A stretch of 64,000 bases of DNA from Thalassobius sp. I31.1 (GCF_003031585.1 NZ_PWAA01000064.1:88615-152614), one strand, 5' to 3'; numbered from the stretch's first letter, positions 33,014-42,102 are shown. Translations and numbers: made by a program. The notes: a model not told the origin generated them from the letters alone.

Positions 33014-33837
33014 TGGATCGCCGGATCACTCCCGCAAACACACGTGTCGCTGCCGAAGAATTGCGCGGTCAGGTTGATGCAGAGAATTACAGCACGGGCA
33101 CGCCCATGCGCGTGATCGCGCCGGTTGCAGATATTCTTGCGACCCCTGGCGGCAAACGTGACCGGCAGATCCTGATGGGGCAGGCGGTGCGTGTCTTTGA
33201 ACTGCACGAGGGGTACGCCTATCTGCAAAGCCTGCGTGATGGCTATTGCGGATATGTGGCCGAGGTCGCGCTGGGCGCAAATTTCGAAACCACCCATTGG
33301 GTGACGGCCCCTGCCAGTCATCTATACGCAGAGGCGGATTTCAAATCCCCGGATCACGCCTTGCTGTCGCTTGGGGCAGAGCTTCGCATCGTGGAAACCA
33401 CCGACAAATACTGCAAAACCCATGACGGTTTCTGGGTGCCGCTGCAGCATATCGCCCCGCTGGATTTCCGTTTTGACGACCCGGCCATGGTTGCGGAAAG
33501 TCTGCTTGGCACGGATTACCTTTGGGGGGGGGACAGCCGTTCTGGCCTTGATTGTTCCGCACTTGTGCAGGCGGCGTTTCAGGCCTGCGGCGTGACCATT
33601 CCCGGTGACAGCGATTTGCAGGAAAAAGGGCTGGCCCCGGGGAAACCCATGGGGAACACGCCTGAACGCAATGATCTGATGTTCTGGAAAGGCCATGTGG
33701 CGCTGGTTCTGGATGAACAAACACTGATCCACGCCAATGCAGGCGCAATGGCCGTTGTACGTGAAGGGATAGCCGAGGCAATTGACCGGATTGAAACCCA
33801 GGGCGATGGGCCGGTGACATCACGGATCAGGCTGTAA
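33013..33837 (+). CDS. NlpC/P60 (C40) peptidase with SH3-like N-terminal domains
   Basis: 274 residues from the ATG overlapping the M17 stop. Two SH3-like segments (about 20-90 and 95-145) precede the C40 domain with the nucleophile in SGLDCSALVQAAF and the His in KGHVALVLDEQTLIHANA. Such enzymes cut gamma-glutamyl-diaminopimelate bonds in muropeptides. No signal peptide is seen, so a cytoplasmic role in wall recycling is likely, fitting the neighbouring aminopeptidase. Confidence 0.88.
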   Translation: MDRRITPANTRVAAEELRGQVDAENYSTGTPMRVIAPVADILATPGGKRDRQILMGQAVRVFELHEGYAYLQSLRDGYCGYVAEVALGANFETTHWVTAPASHLYAEADFKSPDHALLSLGAELRIVETTDKYCKTHDGFWVPLQHIAPLDFRFDDPAMVAESLLGTDYLWGGDSRSGLDCSALVQAAFQACGVTIPGDSDLQEKGLAPGKPMGNTPERNDLMFWKGHVALVLDEQTLIHANAGAMAVVREGIAEAIDRIETQGDGPVTSRIRL

Positions 33838-33845
33838 CTCTGGTG

Positions 33846-34193
33846 TCAGTCCACAGCGCGGATCAGTTTGCGTTCCAGCACACGCAGCACCTGTTTCAGG
33901 TCACGGCCCCGGCGCAACACCTGGCCATCCATGCCAACCACAGAATATTGCCCCTGTTGCAGGCGCAGTTTCGGGCGTTTTTCGATCCGGTACATCGGAA
34001 CTTCTGCCGTGCGGCGGTACACAGAGAACACAGCAAGGTTTTTCAGCGCTGAAATTCCGTAATCACGCCACTCACCTGCGGCCACCATACGCCCGTATAG
34101 TGAAAGAATGATCGCAAGTTCGGTGCGGTGGAAGCTCACCTGGTCCTGTATGCCCATGCTGTTGGTCAGGGGGGTCGAAAGATGCTTTGTCAT
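33846..34193 (-). CDS. DUF2794 family protein
   Basis: 115 residues from the ATG at 34193. The sequence QVSFHRTELAIILSLYGRMVAAGEWRDYGISAL, then RRTAEVPMYRIEKRPKLRLQQGQYSVVG, is characteristic of this small alphaproteobacterial family. It is soluble with no known activity. It is convergent with the C40 gene, with an 8-base gap. Confidence 0.8.
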   Translation of the reverse strand: MTKHLSTPLTNSMGIQDQVSFHRTELAIILSLYGRMVAAGEWRDYGISALKNLAVFSVYRRTAEVPMYRIEKRPKLRLQQGQYSVVGMDGQVLRRGRDLKQVLRVLERKLIRAVD

Positions 34194-34323
34194 AGGGATA
34201 GCCTGCCCCCGGATTGTATCAAAGGCAAGGTAAACGCCAGAAAGGCGACACAATTATACCTCTTAATTTTCATTCAGCTGCCCGGATTGCCTGAGATACA
34301 GGCATCATAGCTTAGATGCTACT

Positions 34324-34368
34324 TCCGGTGTCGCGCCAATCTTGCCCCCACCTGTGCGTGACACCGGA
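34324..34368. other. Inverted repeat in the DUF2794-tetR spacer
   Basis: TCCGGTGTC at 34324-34332 is repeated inverted as GACACCGGA at 34360-34368 with a 27-base spacer. It lies downstream of tetR within a 204-base gap that shows no gene. It may be an mRNA stem ending the tetR transcript, or a binding site; no T-run follows. Confidence 0.4.
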
Positions 34369-34397
34369 TAACTTTCAGACAAAATCAGACCGCCCAA

Positions 34398-35015
34398 TCA
34401 GGCACTATAGCGGGCAAGGAATGTGTCGACAGCACCGTTCACCACGCGTTGAATCTCTTCTTCCGACGGATTGCTTTCCATGTGCAGGCAGCATCTGATC
34501 CACAGATCGGTTTTGCACAGCCCGCCCAACTGGTCTGCCGCCAGTTCTATATCGTCAATCACCAGCTCACCGCGGGCCACCAGGGCTTCAAACAGTTCAA
34601 CAATCCGGGTCATCGCCATTTCCGGGCCCATGGCGTAGAATTTTTGCGCCAGTTCCGGAAAACGCCGGGCTTCACCATGGATCAGATTGTGCATGGAAAT
34701 CGCCAGCGGTGACACCATGAAGCGCACGAAAATATCTGCCGCACGGGTCAGGGCTTCGCGGGCAGGGGTGTCCAGAATATTGTTGCAAAACGCAGAATCC
34801 GCCTGGGACAGGCATTGTAAGCGGATGATTTCCAAAAACAATTCCCGCTTGTCCGGGAAATAACTGTATAGCGTCGCCTTCGACACGCCGGCCTCACGCG
34901 CGATGTCATCCACGCTTGCCCCGTCAAACCCGTCCCGCATAAACACCGTCTGCGCGCCCGTCAGCACGTCGTCATATTTGCGGCCCTTGCGGTTGGTGTC
35001 TGTGGTGGCGTCCAT
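34398..35015 (-). CDS. TetR-family transcriptional regulator
   Basis: 205 residues. The N-terminal helix-turn-helix is DDVLTGAQTVFMRDGFDGASVDDIAREAGVSKATLYSYFPDKRELF, followed by an all-alpha ligand domain with a TetR_C-type helix (CLHMESNPSEEEIQRVVNGAVDTF). GAGGA precedes the ATG. A partial operator (AACTGAACAGTT, 35050-35061) lies just upstream and related palindromes lie ahead of the divergent small gene, so it probably controls itself and the 48-aa peptide. Confidence 0.9.
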   Translation of the reverse strand: MDATTDTNRKGRKYDDVLTGAQTVFMRDGFDGASVDDIAREAGVSKATLYSYFPDKRELFLEIIRLQCLSQADSAFCNNILDTPAREALTRAADIFVRFMVSPLAISMHNLIHGEARRFPELAQKFYAMGPEMAMTRIVELFEALVARGELVIDDIELAADQLGGLCKTDLWIRCCLHMESNPSEEEIQRVVNGAVDTFLARYSA

Positions 35016-35049
35016 GCGGTGTCCTCTTTTTCAGATCAGGCGAGTATAA

Positions 35050-35061
35050 ACTGAACAGTTC
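35050..35061. promoter_or_regulatory. Possible TetR autoregulatory operator
   Basis: AACTGAACAGTT, a near-palindrome 35 bases before the tetR start, shares the AAACTG half with the sites at 35311-35346. Confidence 0.45.
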
Positions 35062-35084
35062 GCTTACAACAAGCTGCCTTAAAA

Positions 35085-35115
35085 TACAAAAAGGGCGGCA
35101 GGTTGCCCCGCCGCC
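35085..35115 (-). terminator. Terminator of the 48-aa peptide gene
   Basis: On the minus strand GGCGGC pairs with GCCGCC around GGGGCAACCT, followed by CTTTTTGTATTTT. It is 28 bases after the peptide stop and ahead of tetR, so the two are separate transcripts. Confidence 0.8.
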
Positions 35116-35143
35116 AGTTTACCCTCAGGGATGAAAGAGGGAA

Positions 35144-35290
35144 TTACTTTCCTGCGTCAGCATCAGCAGGGGAGGTTTCGGTCGGCCAGGTCAGGGTCGG
35201 GAACCAGGTGTCGCCTGTCGGAGATGCAGCGGCAGGAACGGCCAGGGTCGCAACCAGGGCAAGGGCGAGGGCAGTACGGATAAAAGACAT
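35144..35290 (-). CDS. 48-residue secreted peptide (short ORF)
   Basis: The minus strand encodes 48 residues: MSFIRTALALALVATLAVPAAA, a clear signal peptide with an AxA site, then a 26-residue mature part with two Trp and many Thr/Pro (starting SPTGDTWFP). The ATG at 35290 has AAGGAG six bases upstream; an ATG at 35296 is too close to that site. It has its own terminator and two palindromes of the TetR type in its promoter. I do not recognise the family. Confidence 0.75.
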   Translation of the reverse strand: MSFIRTALALALVATLAVPAAASPTGDTWFPTLTWPTETSPADADAGK

Positions 35291-35310
35291 GTTCATCTCC
35301 TTTCTATGAA

Positions 35311-35346
35311 CTAAACTGTTTCGTGCAGTTGATCTAAACCGTTTAG
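35311..35346 (-). promoter_or_regulatory. Paired TetR-type operators
   Basis: CTAAACCGTTTAG at 35334-35346 is a perfect 13-base palindrome around one base. A related copy, CTAAACTGTTTCG, is at 35311-35323, 23 bases apart (about two helical turns). They lie 20-55 bases before the 48-aa peptide start and are the natural targets for the nearby TetR protein. Confidence 0.65.
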
Positions 35347-35404
35347 TTCAGAATGCAAGAGGTGGGTGCATTTTTTTCTTTCAATTTGTCAGAAAAGGCA
35401 TAAA

Positions 35405-35419
35405 TTAGAATCATTCTAA
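35405..35419 (+). promoter_or_regulatory. ICE-like palindrome (Irr site) before mbfA
   Basis: TTAGAATCATTCTAA is a perfect inverted repeat (TTAGAA-TCA-TTCTAA), matching the iron control element bound by Irr in Rhizobiales and Rhodobacterales. It is 15 bases before the mbfA start, a position suited to repression when iron is low. Confidence 0.75.
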
Positions 35420-35433
35420 AGAGAGGTGCTCAG

Positions 35434-36408
35434 ATGTTTTCCGGCCGCATGAATCGCAGACGTTTTTCAGATCTGACGGAACAGGAAGTTCTCGCGCTGG
35501 CGATTTCTTCCGAAGAAGATGATGCGCGGATCTACCGGCTTTATGCCCAGCGTCTGCGCCCGGATTTACCGGAAAGTGCTGCGATGTTTGATGAAATGGC
35601 CGCAGAGGAAGATGACCATCACCGTGCCCTGATCGCCATGCATCAGAAACGCTTTGGCGACGTGATCCCCCTGATCCGGCGCGAACATGTGTCAGGTTTC
35701 TATGCGCGTCGTCCGGTCTGGCTGGTGGAAAACCTGTCGCTTGAAACCATGCGGGGTGAGGCTGCAAAGATGGAACATGACGCCGCGGCCTTCTATACGA
35801 AAGCCGCGCAATACAGTTCTGATGCGCAGACCCGGCAATTGCTGAATGACCTGGCCGCAGCAGAGGCCGGGCATGAAAACCGCGCAGAAGGCTTGCAGGA
35901 AAACCTTGCCGGTGACGCGGGCGAAGAAGAAAACCGCGCCGCTCATCGTCAGTTTGTTCTCACCTGGGTGCAGCCGGGCCTTGCGGGGCTGATGGATGGG
36001 TCCGTGTCCACCCTGGCCCCGATCTTTGCCGTCGCTTTTGCAACGGGCGACACCTGGACAACCTTCCTTGTGGGCCTTGCGGCTTCTGTCGGGGCAGGGA
36101 TTTCCATGGGCTTTACCGAGGCCGCATCAGATGACGGCGAACTGTCCGGGCGTGGATCGCCGGTGAAACGTGGGTTTGCCTCGGGCATTATGACAACGGT
36201 TGGCGGGCTGGGCCATGCGCTGCCTTACCTGATCACCGACTTCTGGACCGCCACGACCATCGCAATCCTTGTGGTGTTCATTGAACTCTGGGCGATCGCC
36301 TGGATCCAGAACCGCTTCATGGATACGCCCTTTCTGCGGGCGACATTTCAGGTGGTTCTGGGCGGTGCCCTTGTCTTCGCGGCCGGGGTGCTGATCGGCG
36401 GCGGCTGA
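35434..36408 (+). CDS. mbfA: Membrane-bound ferritin/iron exporter MbfA
   Basis: 324 residues. The N-terminal half (about 10-160) is a ferritin-like four-helix domain with Glu and His residues in SSEEDDARIYRLY, MAAEEDDHHRAL, KMEHDAAAFY and AAAEAGHENR. The C-terminal half has VIT1/CCC1-like membrane helices (GLMDGSVSTLAPIFAVAFATG). MbfA exports iron and lowers peroxide stress in Agrobacterium and Bradyrhizobium. An ICE palindrome overlaps its promoter and GAGAGG precedes the ATG; ATG at 35449 is an alternative. Confidence 0.93.
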   Translation: MFSGRMNRRRFSDLTEQEVLALAISSEEDDARIYRLYAQRLRPDLPESAAMFDEMAAEEDDHHRALIAMHQKRFGDVIPLIRREHVSGFYARRPVWLVENLSLETMRGEAAKMEHDAAAFYTKAAQYSSDAQTRQLLNDLAAAEAGHENRAEGLQENLAGDAGEEENRAAHRQFVLTWVQPGLAGLMDGSVSTLAPIFAVAFATGDTWTTFLVGLAASVGAGISMGFTEAASDDGELSGRGSPVKRGFASGIMTTVGGLGHALPYLITDFWTATTIAILVVFIELWAIAWIQNRFMDTPFLRATFQVVLGGALVFAAGVLIGGG

Positions 36409-36462
36409 ACACCGTAGCTTCAGGGGATAGGCAAAGCCCGCCTGACATGTTAGCGCTGCTAT

Positions 36463-37389
36463 ATGATCGAAATTTTCCTGAAGACCCTGCCGTTTTTCGC
36501 CATCATCGGCCTTGGCTATGGTGCGTGTCGCAGTGGGTTCTTTCCGGAAGTAGCCGCAGCCTGGCTGACGAAATTTGTCTTCTACTTTGCACTCTCCGCC
36601 ATGCTGTTTGGCTTTGCCGCCAGCCTGCCGGTTGCTGAACTGTTCAACGTGCAATTTGCGCTGGCTTACCTGGCGGGGTGTTTCTTCGTTTACATCATCG
36701 CAACCATAGTGGCCCTGGCGCGAAAACGCGGCCTGGAAGAAGCCGCAATAGAAGCCCAGGTCGCGACCATCGGTAACACCGGTTTTCTGGGCGTACCAAT
36801 GTTTGTCACACTGTTCGGCGCGGCGGCGGCCGGGCCTGCGATCATGGTGCTGGCACTGGATCTGGTGGTGTTTTCCAGCCTGATCGTCATCCTGATCACC
36901 GTGGCACGCGAAGGCCGGATGCGTCTGGCCCTGCTTGGCAGTTTGGTTATGGGCCTTCTGAAAAACCCGATGATCGTGTCCATGGGCGCGGGGTTGATCG
37001 TGGCCATAATGGGCTGGACCCTGCCCGTGCCGGTAAAAGAATTCACGGATATTCTCGGCGGGGCGGCGACGCCGGGCGCACTTTTTGCAATTGGCGCATC
37101 CCTGGCCGGTAAGTCGGCAGAACGCATTTCTGTCGCCGTCTGGCTGTCTTTCCTGAAACTCGCCGTGCATCCGCTGGCGGTTTATATCGCGGCCTTTCAT
37201 ATCTTTGACGTTGATCCTTTCGCCGCCATGATCATGGTCTCTGCCAGCGCACTGCCGGTGGCCGGGAACGTCTATATTCTTGCGCAACACTACGGGGTTG
37301 CGCCGCAACGGGTGTCTGCTGCGATCCTCGTTTCAACTGCCATCAGCGTGCTGACCGTCACGCTGACCATCGCCATGCTACAGGGGTAA
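36463..37389 (+). CDS. AEC-family transporter
   Basis: 308 residues with about ten membrane helices. The start IEIFLKTLPFFAIIGLGYGACRSGFF and the conserved segment NTGFLGVPMFVTLFG are those of auxin-efflux-carrier/malonate-type transporters. Substrate unknown. It is 4 bases from the nitroreductase gene, so both are probably one transcript. Confidence 0.88.
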   Translation: MIEIFLKTLPFFAIIGLGYGACRSGFFPEVAAAWLTKFVFYFALSAMLFGFAASLPVAELFNVQFALAYLAGCFFVYIIATIVALARKRGLEEAAIEAQVATIGNTGFLGVPMFVTLFGAAAAGPAIMVLALDLVVFSSLIVILITVAREGRMRLALLGSLVMGLLKNPMIVSMGAGLIVAIMGWTLPVPVKEFTDILGGAATPGALFAIGASLAGKSAERISVAVWLSFLKLAVHPLAVYIAAFHIFDVDPFAAMIMVSASALPVAGNVYILAQHYGVAPQRVSAAILVSTAISVLTVTLTIAMLQG

Positions 37390-37393
37390 ACGC

Positions 37394-38113
37394 ATGTTTT
37401 TTCTTGATGATATCAAATATGAAGCCCTGGCCCTGCCAGACCGTGCTGATATGGATGACGCGCAGATGCAGGAAGCCGCACAGGCCTTTGCGCAGTTCAT
37501 GACAGAACGCCACACGGTGCGCGATTATTCGGACCGTCCGGTGAATGAAGCCGTGATTGCCGAATGTATCCGTGCCGCTGGCACTGCCCCCTCTGGCGCA
37601 AATCACCAACCCTGGCATTTTGTTGCGATTTCAGATCCGGCTATGAAAGCCCGCATTCGCGAAGCTGCGGAAGAGGAAGAGAAAGCTTTTTACGCCGGTG
37701 GTGCGGGTGACGAATGGCTGAAGGCGCTGGAACCTGTGGGCACCAATGAACACAAACCACATCTGACCAAAGCCCCCTGGCTGATTGTGATCTTCGCGCA
37801 GCGCTGGGGCGAAACCAAAGACGGGCATCGCTATAAGAACTACTATGTGCCCGAAAGCACCGGGATTGCTTCGGGCTTTCTGCTGGCCGCATTGCATCAC
37901 GCGGGGCTGACCAGCCTGACCCACACGCCAAACCCGATGAAGTTCCTGAATGAAATGTGCGGACGGCCTGCATCGGAAAAAGCCCTGATGATTGTCGCTG
38001 TCGGCCACCCTTCTGAAGACGCCACCGTGCCCGCCGTTGCCAAACTGAAGAAACCGCTTGATGAAATCATGTCGGTGAACCCGGGCCCGGCCAAAGGCGA
38101 AAACAGCGACTAA
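37394..38113 (+). CDS. Nitroreductase-family FMN oxidoreductase
   Basis: 239 residues. The FMN-binding start is RHTVRDYSDRPVNEAVIAECIRAAGTAPSGANHQPWHF, and the later YVPESTGIASGFLLAALHHAGL and LTHTPNPM fit the subgroup near iodotyrosine deiodinase/BluB-like flavoproteins. It is soluble and probably NAD(P)H-linked. The substrate is not clear; the preceding AEC transporter may import or export it. Confidence 0.85.
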   Translation: MFFLDDIKYEALALPDRADMDDAQMQEAAQAFAQFMTERHTVRDYSDRPVNEAVIAECIRAAGTAPSGANHQPWHFVAISDPAMKARIREAAEEEEKAFYAGGAGDEWLKALEPVGTNEHKPHLTKAPWLIVIFAQRWGETKDGHRYKNYYVPESTGIASGFLLAALHHAGLTSLTHTPNPMKFLNEMCGRPASEKALMIVAVGHPSEDATVPAVAKLKKPLDEIMSVNPGPAKGENSD

Positions 38114-38198
38114 CACGGCGCAAACCGGGTTTGCCGGAACCACCATGCCTGCTATGCAGTTTATAAATCAAAGAAAAGACATCAGGGAAAAACGCATC

Positions 38199-39029
38199 AT
38201 GAAAACCGTTTCAGAAAATACCTGCTTCGGCGGCACCCAGGGCGTTTACAGCCACGATTCCACCGCAGCCGGCACCGAGATGACCTTTGGTCTGTTCCTC
38301 CCGGAAGAGGCGAAAGACGGCCCGGTTCCGATCCTCTGGTATCTGTCCGGCCTGACCTGCACCCATGAAAACGCCATGACCAAAGCCGGCGCACAGGCCT
38401 GGGCGGCGGAACAGGGCATTGCGATCTGTTTCCCTGATACGTCCCCACGCGGCGAAGGTGTTGCCAATGATGAGGCTTACGATCTGGGCCAGGGCGCGGG
38501 CTTCTATGTGAACGCAACCCAGAACCCCTGGGCCCCGCATTTCAACATGTGGGATTATGTTGCGGACGAACTGCCTGCGCTTCTGGGCGAAAACTTCAAC
38601 ATCGATATGGATCGCCAGGGCATCACTGGCCATTCCATGGGCGGGCACGGTGCGCTGACACTGGCGATGAACCTGCCGGGCCGCTACCGTTCTGTTTCCG
38701 CGTTTTCCCCAATCGCAAACCCGACCCAAAGCGACTGGGGTCGCAAACAGCTGTCAGCCTATCTGGGCGATGATGAAACCAGCTGGGCAAAACATGACGC
38801 AAGCCTTCTGATGGCAGACGCAGGTTTTGACGGCCCGGTTCTGATTGATCAGGGTGCCGATGATCAGTTCCTGGACCTTCTGAAACCCGAAGCCCTGGCC
38901 CAGGCCATGGCAGCAAAACGTCAGGACGGGATCTTCCGCATGCAAAAAGGCTATGACCACAGCTATTTCTTTGTGGCCTCCTTCATGGAAGACCACATCA
39001 ATTTCCACGCAGAAGCCCTCTGGGCATGA
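38199..39029 (+). CDS. fghA: S-formylglutathione hydrolase
   Basis: 276 residues from the ATG at 38199; the longer frame lacks a ribosome site. The alpha/beta hydrolase nucleophile is Ser146 in TGHSMGGHGAL, and the segments LWYLSGLTCTHENAMTKAGAQ and FPDTSPRGEGV are those of the FghA/esterase D family. It hydrolyses S-formylglutathione in glutathione-linked formaldehyde detoxification. The matching dehydrogenase is not adjacent. Confidence 0.93.
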   Translation: MKTVSENTCFGGTQGVYSHDSTAAGTEMTFGLFLPEEAKDGPVPILWYLSGLTCTHENAMTKAGAQAWAAEQGIAICFPDTSPRGEGVANDEAYDLGQGAGFYVNATQNPWAPHFNMWDYVADELPALLGENFNIDMDRQGITGHSMGGHGALTLAMNLPGRYRSVSAFSPIANPTQSDWGRKQLSAYLGDDETSWAKHDASLLMADAGFDGPVLIDQGADDQFLDLLKPEALAQAMAAKRQDGIFRMQKGYDHSYFFVASFMEDHINFHAEALWA

Positions 39030-39051
39030 CGAAGGTACAAGGGGCACTGTT

Positions 39052-40509
39052 ATGAACCATTATGATCTGATTGTTATTGGCAGCGGCCCCGCCGGGCGCT
39101 CTGCTGCGATCCAGGCCGGGAAACTGGGCCGTCGTGTTGTCGTGCTGGAACGCGCACCACGTCTGGGCGGTGTGTCTGCCCATACGGGTACGATCCCTTC
39201 CAAAACCCTGCGTGAAACCGTGCTGAACCTTTCGGGCTGGCGCGAACGCAGCTTTTATGGCCGCAGCTACCGGGCACGCGATGACATTGGCGCGTCTGAC
39301 CTGAAAGCCCGCCTGCATATGACCATCGACCACGAAGTTGACGTGTTGGAACATCAGTTCAACCGCAACCACGTTGATACGATCCAGGGCGAGGCGCATT
39401 TTGTCTCAAAGAACGAAGTTGAGGTGAAACAGCCCTCTGGTGAGGTTCTGACTCTCACAGGTGACAAATTCCTCATCGCGACAGGCACCCGCCCCTATCG
39501 CCCGGAATACATCCCTTTCAACGGCAAAACCATTCTGGATGGCGATGAATTCCTGGATATGGATGACCTGCCGCGCAGCCTGGTTGTTGTCGGTGCGGGC
39601 GTGATCGGCGTGGAATATGCGACCATGTTCTCAGCCCTTGATATCCGCGTCACCCTGATCGAGCCACGTGACAGTTTCCTTGATTTCATCGACCGTCAGC
39701 TGATTGATGAATTCACCCATCAGATCCGCGAAAACGGTGTTGATCTGCGTCTTGGCGCAGCGGTGGAAAGCGTGGAAGATCGCGGCAACCACATCGAGGT
39801 TGCCCTTGATAATGGCCGTCACGTGCGCACGGAAATGCTGCTGTTCGCTGCGGGCCGTATGGGCGCAACGGATGCGCTGAACCTGCAAGCTGCGGGCCTT
39901 GAAACCGACCACCGCGGGCGTCTGAAAGTTGCACGTAAATCCTATCAGACCGATGTACCACATATCTATGCCGCCGGTGATGTGATCGGGCACCCAAGCC
40001 TTGCGTCAACCTCGCTGCAGCAGGGCCGTGTTGCAGCCTGTCACGCGCTGGATACGCCATCGCTCAGTGAATCCCCCTGGTTCCCCTATGGCATCTATTC
40101 CGTGCCGGAAATGTCCACCTGTGGCATGTCCGAAGAGGAAGCTCAGGAACGTGAGATCCCCTATGAAGTCGGCGTTGCGCGTTTCCGCGAAACATCGCGC
40201 GGGCACATCATGGGGCTGGAACATGGTATGCTGAAAATGCTGGTCAGCCTGAAAACCCGCCGCCTTCTGGGCGTGCAGATTGTGGGTGAAGGCGCGACAG
40301 AGCTGATCCATATTGCCCAGGCGGTGCTGAACCTGAAGGGCACGGTGGATTACTTCGTTCAGAACACCTTCAACTATCCGACCCTGGCCGAGGCTTACAA
40401 AATTGCCGGTCTTGATGCTTTCAACCGCATGCCGATCCCGGAAGAGTTCAGGAAAAAGCCTAAGGCCAAAGCCGCAAAATCCGACGACAAAGGTGCGAAA
40501 GACAAATGA
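39052..40509 (+). CDS. sthA: Soluble pyridine nucleotide transhydrogenase (Si-specific)
   Basis: 485 residues from the ATG at 39052. FAD motif [15 protein letters not shown], then [17 protein letters not shown], where related disulfide reductases have CxxxxC; the cysteines are absent, as in SthA. The second nucleotide motif is [15 protein letters not shown] and the dimer domain follows. It moves hydride between NADPH and NAD. The tail ([18 protein letters not shown]) is basic and lysine-rich. It overlaps the next gene by 4 bases. Confidence 0.9.
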   Translation: MNHYDLIVIGSGPAGRSAAIQAGKLGRRVVVLERAPRLGGVSAHTGTIPSKTLRETVLNLSGWRERSFYGRSYRARDDIGASDLKARLHMTIDHEVDVLEHQFNRNHVDTIQGEAHFVSKNEVEVKQPSGEVLTLTGDKFLIATGTRPYRPEYIPFNGKTILDGDEFLDMDDLPRSLVVVGAGVIGVEYATMFSALDIRVTLIEPRDSFLDFIDRQLIDEFTHQIRENGVDLRLGAAVESVEDRGNHIEVALDNGRHVRTEMLLFAAGRMGATDALNLQAAGLETDHRGRLKVARKSYQTDVPHIYAAGDVIGHPSLASTSLQQGRVAACHALDTPSLSESPWFPYGIYSVPEMSTCGMSEEEAQEREIPYEVGVARFRETSRGHIMGLEHGMLKMLVSLKTRRLLGVQIVGEGATELIHIAQAVLNLKGTVDYFVQNTFNYPTLAEAYKIAGLDAFNRMPIPEEFRKKPKAKAAKSDDKGAKDK

Positions 40510-40958
40510 CAGCGATCTACATTGACGCCGATGCCTGCCCGGTGAAAGCCGAGGCAGAGCGCGTGGCAACCCGCCACAAGGTGAAGATGTATGTTGTCTG
40601 CAACGGCGGTTTGCGCCCTTCGCAAAATCCCCTGGTTGAAACCGTGATCGTGCCCGATGGCCCGGATGTGGCCGACATGTGGATCGCGGATCGTGCGGTT
40701 AAGGGCGATGTGGTTGTCACCGGCGACATTCCTCTGGCGGCGAAATGTGTGGCCTCTGGCGCGCGTGTTGTGCGTCACAATGGCGAAATGTTTACTGAGG
40801 CCAACATTGGCCAGCAGCTTGCCACCCGTGATCTGATGGCTGACCTGCGCGAAGCTGATCCGTTTCGTCAGGGCGGTGGCCGGCCGTTTTCAAAGGCCGA
40901 CCGTTCCCGGTTTCTCGATGTGATGGAACGCGAAACCCGGGCGGCTCTGCGGGATTAA
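40506..40958 (+). CDS. YaiI/YqxD family (UPF0178) protein
   Basis: 150 residues with the signature [18 protein letters not shown], then [29 protein letters not shown] and [12 protein letters not shown]. The Asp-rich sites suggest a PIN-like nuclease fold with metal binding, but activity is not established. It is translationally coupled to sthA. Confidence 0.9.
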   Translation: MTAIYIDADACPVKAEAERVATRHKVKMYVVCNGGLRPSQNPLVETVIVPDGPDVADMWIADRAVKGDVVVTGDIPLAAKCVASGARVVRHNGEMFTEANIGQQLATRDLMADLREADPFRQGGGRPFSKADRSRFLDVMERETRAALRD

Positions 40959-40992
40959 ACCCCGAACCGCCCGTTAATCCTGCGTACGCCCG

Positions 40993-41036
40993 ATATGCAT
41001 AACATGTGCATAGGATGTGCATGGATTGTGTATGCG
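40993..41036. repeat. Four tandem 11-bp repeats
   Basis: Four 11-base units follow one another: ATATGCATAAC, ATGTGCATAGG, ATGTGCATGGA, TTGTGTATGCG. They sit in the 91-base gap between the convergent yaiI-like and permease genes. The period is close to one DNA turn. Confidence 0.6.
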
Positions 41037-41049
41037 ATATTTACCGCTT

Positions 41050-42096
41050 TCAGACCATTTGCCAGACTTGGAACAGAACCCCCGCCATAAAGGCCCCGGA
41101 CAGGGACAGGGCAATGTATAATCCAAAGACTTTTGGCTTCACCAGCGCCCAGACGGCAATCGCCGCGGGCAGGGATGTCACGCCCCCGGCAACAAGAAAC
41201 GCAAGCCCCGCACCAGGCGCCATCCCCTGTTCGATTAGCCCGCCAATCAGCGGCAGCGCAGCATAGCCGTTCAGGTAAGCCGGCACCCCCACGAATGTCG
41301 CCACTGCAATCGGCCCGACACCTGTGCCACCAAGCGCCTGTGTCACCATTTCCGCCGGGATCCAGGCCAGCATCAGGCTTTCCAGCAGGAAGGCGAGGAT
41401 CAGCCATTTTGCAAGGAATAGCGTTGTTTTTATGGCTTCTTTTGTGAATTTCTCCCGGCGATCTGCGTCTTTCCAGAAGGCCCAGACAACCGGTTTTGTG
41501 CCCTGCGCCGTTGATGCGCCACAGCCTCCGCCGACACCTTCTTTCAACGGGTCACGCAGGGCTGCTGTACCGGAAAGCAGATGCACGCTCCAGCCGCCAA
41601 ACAGGCCCAGGCCCACCGCCGCGATGGTCTTGGCAATGGCAAATTCAAACCCCAGAACGCCTGAGGTCAGAAAGAACATCGACGGGTCCATCACAGGGGA
41701 TGCCAGCCAGAAGGCCATAACCGCGGACAGGGGCACGCGCATCGCCAGAAGGGCTGCGATCAGGGGGATGACGCCACAGGAACAGAAAGGCGAAAACCCA
41801 CCCGCAACCGCACCCAGAAAGATCATGAGCGCAGGCGTCCCGGTAAACGCTTTTGCGATCAGCCCATCCGCATCACTTGCCCCCGCCCAGGCTGCGATGC
41901 CGATGGACAGAAGCAGGTAAGGTGCTGTGTGTAAAAGAGAAACCCAGACCTTATCAAGGCTGGCGCTGGCCTGTACCCGGTCAAAGATCACGAGCAATGT
42001 GAATATGACCAGGGAAGCAAGCCAGACGCGATGATCACGCCAAAGCGTCACAAGGAATGAGGTTTTCGGGGCCGGGGTGCAGCAGGTATTTGCCAT
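41050..42096 (-). CDS. Permease of the ArsP_1/UPF0718 family
   Basis: 348 residues from the ATG at 42096. Eight or so membrane helices; the key segment is GGFSPFCSCGVIPLIAALL followed by VMAFWLASPVMDPSMFFLTSG, as in ArsP/YraQ permeases. The N-terminus has a Cys pair (ANTCCTPAP). ArsP members export methylated or aromatic arsenicals; others handle unknown metals. An ArsR regulator precedes it on the same strand and a shared 12-base motif lies before both. Confidence 0.85.
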   Translation of the reverse strand: MANTCCTPAPKTSFLVTLWRDHRVWLASLVIFTLLVIFDRVQASASLDKVWVSLLHTAPYLLLSIGIAAWAGASDADGLIAKAFTGTPALMIFLGAVAGGFSPFCSCGVIPLIAALLAMRVPLSAVMAFWLASPVMDPSMFFLTSGVLGFEFAIAKTIAAVGLGLFGGWSVHLLSGTAALRDPLKEGVGGGCGASTAQGTKPVVWAFWKDADRREKFTKEAIKTTLFLAKWLILAFLLESLMLAWIPAEMVTQALGGTGVGPIAVATFVGVPAYLNGYAALPLIGGLIEQGMAPGAGLAFLVAGGVTSLPAAIAVWALVKPKVFGLYIALSLSGAFMAGVLFQVWQMV

Positions 42097-42102
42097 TTCT
42101 AT

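Noticed and set aside
35103..35309. A 68-codon plus-strand frame
   Set aside because: It is the complement of the 48-aa secreted peptide, which has signal peptide, ribosome site and terminator on the minus strand.
36127..37308. A 393-codon minus-strand frame rich in His, Gln and Arg opposite mbfA and the AEC transporter
   Set aside because: The composition is that of an antisense frame of membrane-protein codons.
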